From contig NZ_CP032418.1 in the NCBI RefSeq assembly GCF_003595195.1, positions 508,501 to 572,500 on the forward strand: 64,000 nt of DNA. The letters run 5' to 3'. The translations under genes and the position numbers were made by a program. Positions 22,638-29,572 of this stretch are shown here, in pieces. Every line of letters starts with the position of its first letter. The first letter of the stretch is position 1. Source of the DNA: Paenisporosarcina cavernae (GTDB lineage Bacteria > Bacillota > Bacilli > Bacillales_A > Planococcaceae). The notes under the pieces were generated by a model. It had not been told where the DNA came from. It saw only the letters and a list, made by a program, of their open reading frames with translations, and did no database searches.

Positions 22638-22681
22638 AAAATAAAATTTTGACCCCCCATTTTTGGGGCAAAATAAGTTTT
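22638..22681 (+). promoter_or_regulatory. Candidate ComK K-box upstream of ssbB
   Basis: AT-box 1 is AAAA-TAAAA-TTTT at 22638-22650. AT-box 2 is CAAA-ATAAG-TTTT at 22669-22681, one base off consensus. The 18 bp between them equals one of the spacings known for ComK sites (8, 18 or 31). A third perfect AAAA-N5-TTTT lies at 22614-22626. The site ends 7 bp before the -35 of the ssbB promoter, as expected for an activator. ssbB is a ComK target in B. subtilis. Confidence 0.6.
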
Positions 22682-22688
22682 CTGACGT

Positions 22689-22718
22689 TTGCACACAATT
22701 TAGGTTCGTCGGTACACT
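22689..22718 (+). promoter_or_regulatory. Sigma-A-type promoter of ssbB
   Basis: TTGCAC at 22689-22694, an 18-bp spacer, TACACT at 22713-22718. Both hexamers are imperfect, fitting an activator-dependent promoter. Confidence 0.5.
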
Positions 22719-22742
22719 TTCGTCATGAAAGGAGGTGAAACG

Positions 22743-23159
22743 ATGAACCATGTAGGAATGATTGGAAGAATGACGAAAGATCCAGTAATTCGTAAGTTGT
22801 CGGAAGGACGAGTACAAGCAACGTTTGTTTTAGCGGTGCAGCGCACGTTTAAAAGTCAAAATGGGGAGGATGCAGATTTTGTGTTGTGTTCTGTTTGGGG
22901 AAAGATTGCAGAAAATACCGCGAAATTTTGTGGGAAGGGTTCGCTGGTAGGTGTGACAGGTCGCATTCAATCAAGGTCTTATGAAAAAGAGGATGGGAAT
23001 CGTGTCTTTGTGACCGAGGTAGTAGGTGAGGAAGTGCAATTTCTCGCGACTAAACCTAAAGTTCAGGATGAGCAAACGAGCGAAAGTGATTTTCCATCGA
23101 AAGATTTACTAGTCGACTTTGCCGCTCCAAAGGAAACGGAGTCTGCTGGGATCGTGTAA
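22743..23159 (+). CDS. ssbB: Single-stranded DNA-binding protein SsbB (competence paralogue)
   Basis: OB-fold ssDNA-binding protein of 138 residues. MNHVGMIGRMTKDPVIRKL, WGKIAENTAKFCGKGSLVGVTGRI and the loop EKEDGNRVFVTEVV are typical. It lacks the acidic DDDLPF tail of replicative SSB, and its place by ywqA and ywpF matches SsbB, which protects incoming DNA during transformation. AAAGGAGGTG precedes ATG 22743. Confidence 0.88.
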   Translation: MNHVGMIGRMTKDPVIRKLSEGRVQATFVLAVQRTFKSQNGEDADFVLCSVWGKIAENTAKFCGKGSLVGVTGRIQSRSYEKEDGNRVFVTEVVGEEVQFLATKPKVQDEQTSESDFPSKDLLVDFAAPKETESAGIV

Positions 23160-23242
23160 AAGGTTTGTGCCTCTGGTAAGACCGCGCCAGTGGAATTCTG
23201 CACGATGTACTTCTATACAAAAATTTGGAAAGGGATCATCCA

Positions 23243-23362
23243 ATGGAGTCAACTCAAGTTGACGTAGTTCGTCTTGAACTACATATTGAACAGTTAATAA
23301 AAATAATTGCCCATCTAAATGAACGAGTGATTTTATTAGAAAGAACGATCAGTAGCAGCTAG
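23243..23362 (+). CDS. 39-residue helical small protein
   Basis: ATG 23243 follows GGAAAGGGA at 7 nt. The translation shows a heptad-like pattern (VVRLELHIEQLIKIIAHLNE, then RVILLERTISSS), consistent with a short amphipathic coiled coil. It lies 83 bp after ssbB, on the same strand, before a hairpin. Function unknown; no family recognised. Confidence 0.5.
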   Translation: MESTQVDVVRLELHIEQLIKIIAHLNERVILLERTISSS

Positions 23363-23372
23363 AGGAGAGATT

Positions 23373-23415
23373 GATACAAGTGGGGAAGCGGCTGCATGGC
23401 AGCCGTACTTGTATC
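23373..23415. terminator. Compound hairpin between ssbB and ywqA
   Basis: Outer stem GATACAAGT/ACTTGTATC and inner stem CGGCTGC/GCAGCCG with loop ATG. It sits between convergent genes and overlaps the ywqA stop. There is no T-run on either side, so a terminator role is probable but not proven. Confidence 0.5.
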
Positions 23416-26152
23416 ACCCAAATGTTAGTAATTCGCGTAAATCATCGTCCGGTAATTCCGTGATCCAATTCGACGATTGGATAAGGTCATCAGATAATGC
23501 TTGTTTTTCAATCAACAATTTGTCGATTTTTTCTTCAATTGTCCCGATCGTGACAAATTTATGCACTTCTACAAATTTCGTTTGTCCGATTCGGTATGCA
23601 CGGTCCGTTGCTTGGTTTTCTACTGCAGGATTCCACCATCTGTCCGCGTGTAGAACATGAGAAGCGGCGGTTAAATTTAGACCCGTTCCACCAGCTTTTA
23701 GTGACAGCAAAAACACAGGGAATTCTTTTCGTTGGAAGGAATCTACGAGCGCATCACGTTGCCCTTTCGGCATGCTTCCCGACAAGAATGGCACATCAAT
23801 ATCATAGATCTCAGACAAGCAATGCTGGATTAAGTGACCCATTCCAATATACTGCGTGAAAATTAGGCACTGTTCTCCGTTTTCTGCTATTTCAGCAGCT
23901 AACTGAACTACACGCTTTAATTTTTCCGAACGCTCAAGCATATCCTCTGCATCATCAAACGCTTCTTTTAAATAAAGTGCCGGGTGATTACATAGTTGTT
24001 TTAGTTTACTCAGCATTTTAAGGATTAATCCTTTTTTCTCAAACCCCGAAAGTTGTTGCACTTTTTCCAGTGTCTCCGCAATTAGACCCTCGTAAAGAGA
24101 GGCTTGCTCCACTGTTAAAGGACAAAATTCTCGCTTCTCTTGTTTATCGGGAAGACCGAGTAATAAGTCACTGTCTTGTTTAGTCCGACGAAGTAAGAAA
24201 GGTTGAATTTTTGTACGCAATTTTTTCTTGTGCGCTTCCGAATTTTCACGCTCAATCGGAGCGATGAAATTTTCTTGGAATTTAGAAAAGCTTCCTAAGT
24301 ACCCTTTGTAAATAAAATCAAAAATGGCCCATAGTTCGGACAATCGATTTTCAACTGGTGTACCGGTTAAGGCAATATGATGATCGCCATGCATTTTCCG
24401 AATCGCTTTCGATTGCTTTGTATGCATGTTTTTAATATTTTGTGCTTCATCTAACGTAATACTTGTCCATGATTTCTCGCTTAAAAAATGTGCATCTTGA
24501 GAAGCAGTGCCGTAAGTGGTCAAGACCACATCTGCTTGGGACCCGTCGAACAATGTTCCGCCTTCTGCCTCTTTTTCACGAGTATTCCCGTAATGCACAT
24601 GAACGTGTAAATCCGGTGCGAACCGCTCGAGTTCTTTCTGCCAATTTCCAAGAACAGAAGTGGGACAAATAATAATCGATTGTTTCGGTGTCTTTTCTGT
24701 TCGGTGGATATGCAGTAAATAGCTGATTAGCTGTACTGTCTTTCCAAGTCCCATGTCATCTGCTAAACAAACACCGAAGCCGTTTTCGCGCATAAATACA
24801 AGCCAGTTAAATCCAATCACCTGGTATGGACGTAACTCCGTTTGTAACAATGGGGAAATGTCCGTTTCAGGTAATCCTTCTTTTTCACGCAATAATTGCA
24901 CATATTCACCTAGTGCTTTTTCAAACTCAAAGGCAATAAGAGGATCTTCTTCTTCCTCTTCTTCCATGTCTTCTTGTTCTAACAACATCACATCAGGTGT
25001 TTCACGGAAAAGTAAATCTTTGACTGTCCATTCTTCTTCCTCTGTTTGCTCCATCCATTTGCGTATTTCATGCATCCAGTGAGCATCCATTCGGAACCAT
25101 TCATTACCGGCTTGAATATATTGTCGATTATTGTCTACGATATCTCGAAACTGTTCTTCTGAAATTTCGTGTCCGTTCAACGAGAATTGCCAATTAAATT
25201 GCAATACTTCATTTAATCCAGCAGAAGTCTTGTAGGACTTAACCGAAGCATTCGTTCGCACTTTCATTTTTTGTTCTTTCACCGAGCGTAGCCAAGCAGG
25301 TAGAATAACTTCAAATCCAAGTGCTTGCAGTTTTGCTGCATCATCCCGCAGAAACTTCCGGACATCGACATCTTCTAACGTTTGAGAAAAAAACGATTCT
25401 TGTGGCGACAAATCTAACAATTCGAGCATGGCTTGTTGGGTGGAATGAATCCAGTCGACTTGGTCTGCCCATTTCTCTGGAACTGCTTCCCCAATGGGAA
25501 GATTCATTTTTCGTTTCGGTGGTGTCCAGTAAGCAGTATTCCGTTTCCCGCGTAAAACAGTTTCGAGTGTCCATTCATCGGAGAATACTTCTGGCTCCAC
25601 TAAACGAAGTGCTAAAAATAATGTGTCGTTAGTCGACCGTTTGGTTAGTGGCCAACCACCATCTTGAAAGAATGGCAGAAGACTAGGGACATCTTGCATG
25701 GTTAGTCCAGCACCATACAGTGTTTTCGTTACGACCGCTTGGAAGTAGCTATTTTCCTCTTCTGTTAAATGAGGATGCGTGACTTCCCCAGAAGCGACGG
25801 ACACTTCATTCCATAAAGTTGGTTGTTCATATAGTGCAGCGACCTTTTCCATTTGCCCTAGCTTCTCCGAACTAAACGGATCTGCTCCAGTCAATTGGAC
25901 ATAAGGATGTCGAATGGACGGTTGCAGTAAATCGACAAGATCTGCTGCGTGAAAAATTCCTTCATCCGATAGCGTCAACCCAAAAAAGGATGCTTCGTGT
26001 CGAAAAGTTAAATACGTAAGCCATTGCTCGGTGAATAAGGGGTAGCCCCCTGAACTAATCGCTTGTACTTGAAACATATTTTCATCGAGTTCTGTGAAGC
26101 GAAGTGTCAGTAATTTTTCTAGGGAAGAGACGGTAGATTGGGTAGAGGTCAT
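23414..26152 (-). CDS. ywqA: SNF2-family ATP-dependent helicase YwqA
   Basis: 912 residues. N-terminal region to about 430 is specific to this group and contains an acidic stretch (EEEEEEDP). The Swi2/Snf2 motor follows: DDMGLGKT (motif I, about 464-471), DEAQ (motif II, about 568), LTGTPVENRLSELW (motif III), and in the C-terminal RecA domain SLKAGGTGLNLTAASHV and QATDRAYRIGQT (motifs V and VI). These proteins translocate on DNA and remodel protein-DNA complexes; substrate unknown. ATG overlaps the stop of the SWIM gene (ATGA), so the two are coupled. Confidence 0.92.
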   Translation of the reverse strand: MTSTQSTVSSLEKLLTLRFTELDENMFQVQAISSGGYPLFTEQWLTYLTFRHEASFFGLTLSDEGIFHAADLVDLLQPSIRHPYVQLTGADPFSSEKLGQMEKVAALYEQPTLWNEVSVASGEVTHPHLTEEENSYFQAVVTKTLYGAGLTMQDVPSLLPFFQDGGWPLTKRSTNDTLFLALRLVEPEVFSDEWTLETVLRGKRNTAYWTPPKRKMNLPIGEAVPEKWADQVDWIHSTQQAMLELLDLSPQESFFSQTLEDVDVRKFLRDDAAKLQALGFEVILPAWLRSVKEQKMKVRTNASVKSYKTSAGLNEVLQFNWQFSLNGHEISEEQFRDIVDNNRQYIQAGNEWFRMDAHWMHEIRKWMEQTEEEEWTVKDLLFRETPDVMLLEQEDMEEEEEEDPLIAFEFEKALGEYVQLLREKEGLPETDISPLLQTELRPYQVIGFNWLVFMRENGFGVCLADDMGLGKTVQLISYLLHIHRTEKTPKQSIIICPTSVLGNWQKELERFAPDLHVHVHYGNTREKEAEGGTLFDGSQADVVLTTYGTASQDAHFLSEKSWTSITLDEAQNIKNMHTKQSKAIRKMHGDHHIALTGTPVENRLSELWAIFDFIYKGYLGSFSKFQENFIAPIERENSEAHKKKLRTKIQPFLLRRTKQDSDLLLGLPDKQEKREFCPLTVEQASLYEGLIAETLEKVQQLSGFEKKGLILKMLSKLKQLCNHPALYLKEAFDDAEDMLERSEKLKRVVQLAAEIAENGEQCLIFTQYIGMGHLIQHCLSEIYDIDVPFLSGSMPKGQRDALVDSFQRKEFPVFLLSLKAGGTGLNLTAASHVLHADRWWNPAVENQATDRAYRIGQTKFVEVHKFVTIGTIEEKIDKLLIEKQALSDDLIQSSNWITELPDDDLRELLTFG

Positions 26153-27693
26153 TTCGTCAAACTTCCTTTCTGAATTTCTTCTTGTAGTGCACGTAACCGT
26201 TTATACTGCGTTTGAATTTCGGTTAAATAGTCTTGCCAAAAATCCACTTGTCCGGCTTTTTTTGCAGCAGTCTTCATCTTCTTCCAGATTCGAACGGCTT
26301 GTGTATAATTGGCACGAGATCGAGCAGCTACTTCTTTCATTGCCAAAAAGTGATAAAACGGAAGCAACTCACTTGGTGCTTCCTGCATCACACGTGAGAG
26401 ACCGCATGATTCTGCGAAGTTAATCGACGAATTGTGCACGTGGTGCAGTGAAACCCATTCTTTATAACGCCCGCGTTCCAATAAAAACTGTGAATAGGGA
26501 CGTAAACCATGTTCACCGAAATGGAAAAATAATTGTTCCCATTCCGTTTCCGTTAAGTCAATTTGTGCATACAACTGATAGATATCATTGACGACCGTGT
26601 TTCGATGCCACGTGGAAGTAGAATTCGTTAAATAGTTTGCTAAAAACGGCATCATTTTTCGTAGCAATGGTTCAAGTAAGTGATCCGAAGGCGATTGAGC
26701 CACAAAATCTGCAAAGGATAACCATGATTCAAGTAAATCGAGTCGAACAGACTGTAATGCCTGTAAATAGGCAGCTTCATCTTTTACGATTACCGCTATC
26801 GTTGCGTGTAACAGTACGGCCTGTTCTGTCTTCGATGCCAGGACGATTTGAAGCTCTTCTTCCATATCTTTTTTAGAGGGCAAGAGTGTAAGAAGATAAT
26901 TCGTATAAAAAACGCGTCGTTGTCCTGCATTAAAACCTTCAAGTAATGCCAACTCACGCACCATTAAACGAATGTCAGCTAAAAAAGGGTCAAACGCGAA
27001 CAATTTTGAGGAGGATTGCAGGGAATCTAATTCTGCATTTAGTGAAAATAATTCTTCCTCCAAAAGATTTCGCGCACTATATGGGTTGTCTTCTGGTAGA
27101 CTCTTCCAAATGATACTTATCATGAGAAGTGTCGTATAAAAATGGTACATTGGAAGCCATTCACGCTCGAACGGACGAGAGCGCGCAATCCGTTCTTTTA
27201 ATTCACGGAATAAAATCGGCATGTGATACATGTCATACCAATTTACTTTTCGTAAAAAGGCATACGTATGATATTCCACGATGGCTTTCCAAGAGTCAGG
27301 CGTACGATCATTTACAGGTAACTCTAGTGGTGGTGTTTTTGCTTTAAAGTCTTTCATCCACTGAGAGAGAGACATTTGATATTGATAAAGCATCAAGGCC
27401 ATCACAAGTTCGTGACGACATCCACCTTCCGTCCCGCATTCGCATTCGAATTGGTCCTGCAACGGAAAATAATGTCCTTGAATGGTGTGGGCGTCTCTTA
27501 TTGTAAAGGTGATTTTATGTTCGTTCGGTTGATACGCAACGACTTTTACTTGTCCATTACGCACAAGAAAAAGAGAACGTCTAACAGCGTGCTCATCTCG
27601 AGGATTTGTCATGTCATATCGTTTTTCTAAACGATGAATCGTTTTACGAACAGGTTCAGCGTATTTGATGCCAATTCGTTCTGCAGCACTCAT
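26149..27693 (-). CDS. ywqB: SWIM zinc-finger protein YwqB
   Basis: 514 residues from the ATG at 27693, which has AAAGGAGTG at ideal spacing; the longer frame to 27777 lacks a site and runs into a terminator. A SWIM finger CECGTEGGCRHELVMAL (CxCxnCxH) lies near residue 86. The rest is helical and unassigned. The SWIM protein plus SNF2 helicase pairing recurs in bacteria and suggests a joint DNA transaction, with the SWIM protein as DNA- or protein-binding partner. Confidence 0.88.
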   Translation of the reverse strand: MSAAERIGIKYAEPVRKTIHRLEKRYDMTNPRDEHAVRRSLFLVRNGQVKVVAYQPNEHKITFTIRDAHTIQGHYFPLQDQFECECGTEGGCRHELVMALMLYQYQMSLSQWMKDFKAKTPPLELPVNDRTPDSWKAIVEYHTYAFLRKVNWYDMYHMPILFRELKERIARSRPFEREWLPMYHFYTTLLMISIIWKSLPEDNPYSARNLLEEELFSLNAELDSLQSSSKLFAFDPFLADIRLMVRELALLEGFNAGQRRVFYTNYLLTLLPSKKDMEEELQIVLASKTEQAVLLHATIAVIVKDEAAYLQALQSVRLDLLESWLSFADFVAQSPSDHLLEPLLRKMMPFLANYLTNSTSTWHRNTVVNDIYQLYAQIDLTETEWEQLFFHFGEHGLRPYSQFLLERGRYKEWVSLHHVHNSSINFAESCGLSRVMQEAPSELLPFYHFLAMKEVAARSRANYTQAVRIWKKMKTAAKKAGQVDFWQDYLTEIQTQYKRLRALQEEIQKGSLTK

Positions 27694-27740
27694 TATTTCA
27701 CTCCTTTTAGGAAAGGATCCATAAAAATTCAGGGAAAGCA

Positions 27741-27801
27741 TAAAAAAAGCCTTCCTTTCATTATAAGCGTTTCGCACGCGTAAAGTAAGTGAAAGGAAAG
27801 C
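27741..27801 (-). terminator. Terminator of the HTH gene
   Basis: GCCTTCCTTTCA (27749-27760) and TGAAAGGAAAGC (27790-27801) pair with one mismatch. On the minus strand the stem is followed by seven T. It separates the HTH gene from ywqB. Confidence 0.75.
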
Positions 27802-27802
27802 A

Positions 27803-28183
27803 TTATTTATAGGCTTGAATATAACTTGTTAATAATAACTCGATTGTTTGTTTATCTCGTTCGTTAGCAGTTGTATAAATACTCGTCAGAGTCTCCAATA
27901 ATTCCAGGAATCGATTGTGTGAAACAGCGTACGATTCAGACCCTTCGTTCGCTAAAGAGTACTGCACAACACCAGGATGTGCCGTTTGTAAAATTATGTT
28001 TGCCACTTCTCGACGAGGAATTTGATATAAATAACACATGGAAGCGAATTGCGAAATGGATAAATTCAACAGTCCACTTTCATATTTCGATAAAGCAGGG
28101 GGTTCTATAAGAAGTAAGGCAGCTGCTTCTTTATTCGAAAGCCCAGCACGTAAACGATACTCTTTCATAATCTCATGTAACAA
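27803..28183 (-). CDS. Xre-type helix-turn-helix regulator
   Basis: 126 residues. Residues about 5-60 are an Xre/Cro-type HTH (EYRLRAGLSNKEAAALLLIE, PPALSKYESGLLNLSISQFA). The C-terminal half is helical, with no ligand domain recognised. TTG start with GGGGTGGAT upstream. Target unknown; it is divergent from the gene at 28389, which it could control. Confidence 0.75.
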   Translation of the reverse strand: MLHEIMKEYRLRAGLSNKEAAALLLIEPPALSKYESGLLNLSISQFASMCYLYQIPRREVANIILQTAHPGVVQYSLANEGSESYAVSHNRFLELLETLTSIYTTANERDKQTIELLLTSYIQAYK

Positions 28184-28388
28184 CTTTCATCCACCCCATT
28201 TCCACCTAACCATACAAAATCTAGATATAAAATGGAGTGAAATTTCCTTTATGGAAAATAAATTTCCAAACAAGAAATAAATTCGCTATTTACACACTCA
28301 TGGAAAAATATATAATAGGAATATGTAACCAACGACTAACAAATGGATAACTTCTTATGGGTAAAAAGACTATAAAGGGGATAGATGT

Positions 28389-28739
28389 TTGAAGCGATAT
28401 AAAATGAACTTGCCAGGATTAAAAAGGACAGAGAGGGTTCTGGCAGACGGCACACGGAAAATGGCGATATCGCGCCCGCAAGAAAATGTACTTACTTTAA
28501 AACCAACTGCAACGACACAAACCAATATCTCGGTGATAAAAGAAGTTCGAATTGATCAACGCACATTTCACAATGTGATTATTAATTTTCAAGAAGAGTA
28601 TTGTGAATTTGAACTGCATGATCCATTTACAGCTGCCGTGGCGGCAGAATTTGTTCAATTGCGAAACGAAATGACGTTTCACTTTAATGGGAATTATCAA
28701 GGCTATTATTCCGAACGGCCAGCAAAAACAAAGAAATAA
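28389..28739 (+). CDS. Small protein of unknown function
   Basis: 116 residues, basic ends and a central beta-rich part (VRIDQRTFHNVIINFQEEYC, EFELHDPFTAAVAAEF). No signal peptide or TM. TTG start 8 nt after AAGGGG. The coding pattern and a clean terminator after it support a real gene. Not recognised. Confidence 0.6.
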   Translation: MKRYKMNLPGLKRTERVLADGTRKMAISRPQENVLTLKPTATTQTNISVIKEVRIDQRTFHNVIINFQEEYCEFELHDPFTAAVAAEFVQLRNEMTFHFNGNYQGYYSERPAKTKK

Positions 28740-28746
28740 ACACACG

Positions 28747-28795
28747 AAGTCTACACATCGATTGATCATCTACGTCACGTGTAGACTTTTCTTTC
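28747..28795 (+). terminator. Terminator after the 28389 gene
   Basis: AAGTCTACAC (28747-28756) pairs with GTGTAGACTT (28779-28788), then TTCTTTCTT. Confidence 0.8.
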
Positions 28796-28950
28796 TTCTA
28801 TAGAAACGGAATCTGAAACATTTGACACTATTTATCTATCTTTCCAACACATTCCGCTAAATATTTACCGATTACACCTACACGAAAAGGGGTAAAGTAT
28901 GATAAACTACTAGTAATCAGAATATTCTGGTAAATAAGGAGGGGAGATTT

Positions 28951-29388
28951 ATGTTACATGTTCAGTTAATGAAGCCATTTTATTCTCAGCAAGAAGGTAC
29001 TAAAATGAAGTTGGTGTTCGCATACCAATATTTTTCTATAAAGAAAGATGAGGAATTATTTCATTTTATTCCAGTGGAAGGAAAAGAAATTATTGTGAAT
29101 CTAGCAACGTATCAAGTGGAAAATCTATCGGACGTCTTTGTTTTCCAAAAAGGTAACCGCTTCATTCGTTTACCACTCTACCAACTATTATTAGTCTCAG
29201 ACATTCATGTACATTTACAAACGATCTTGCAACACGGTTCGGTGCAACCAGAAGAAGAGCCTTTGAGCGATATTTTGGCGGTGGCTGACGAAGCAATCGT
29301 AGCTCTAGAACATGAGAATCGAGAAAGAATGATCGATTATGCACTCATGAACCGGGACGAAAACCTATTTAACCGTTTAGTAAATTAA
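28951..29388 (+). CDS. IDEAL-domain protein
   Basis: 145 residues. The C-terminal NRERMIDYALMNRDENLFNRLV fits the IDEAL domain (I-D-x-A-L-x-x-x-D-x-x-x-F), a short helical adaptor found at the ends of several Bacillales proteins. The N-terminal 90 residues are beta-rich (YQYFSIKKDEELFHFIPVEG) and not assigned. Strong GGAGGGG before the ATG. Cytosolic; role unknown. Confidence 0.7.
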   Translation: MLHVQLMKPFYSQQEGTKMKLVFAYQYFSIKKDEELFHFIPVEGKEIIVNLATYQVENLSDVFVFQKGNRFIRLPLYQLLLVSDIHVHLQTILQHGSVQPEEEPLSDILAVADEAIVALEHENRERMIDYALMNRDENLFNRLVN

Positions 29389-29423
29389 GATGGAGGACCT
29401 AGAATTGGATAATTCAACCACAT

Positions 29424-29461
29424 AAAAACACCTAATCCACTAAATGTGATTAGGTGTTTTT
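29424..29461 (+). terminator. Terminator of the IDEAL-domain gene
   Basis: AAAAACACCTAATC (29424-29437) pairs with GATTAGGTGTTTTT (29448-29461). Symmetric A/T tails allow function on both strands. Confidence 0.88.
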
Positions 29462-29572
29462 GTATGACTTTTTTGTGACAAAAAAGAGGTAATGCGTTCC
29501 TTCTTTTCGACTTTCAGAATATTTACACTTAATAAGTACGACCTTATATTCCGAAAGGAGAGGGTTCCCCTC

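Noticed and set aside
29466-29486. CTTTTTTGT-GACAAAAAAG palindrome before the nuclease gene
   Set aside because: Follows directly on the tail of the preceding terminator and is simple AT-rich sequence; no basis to call it an operator.
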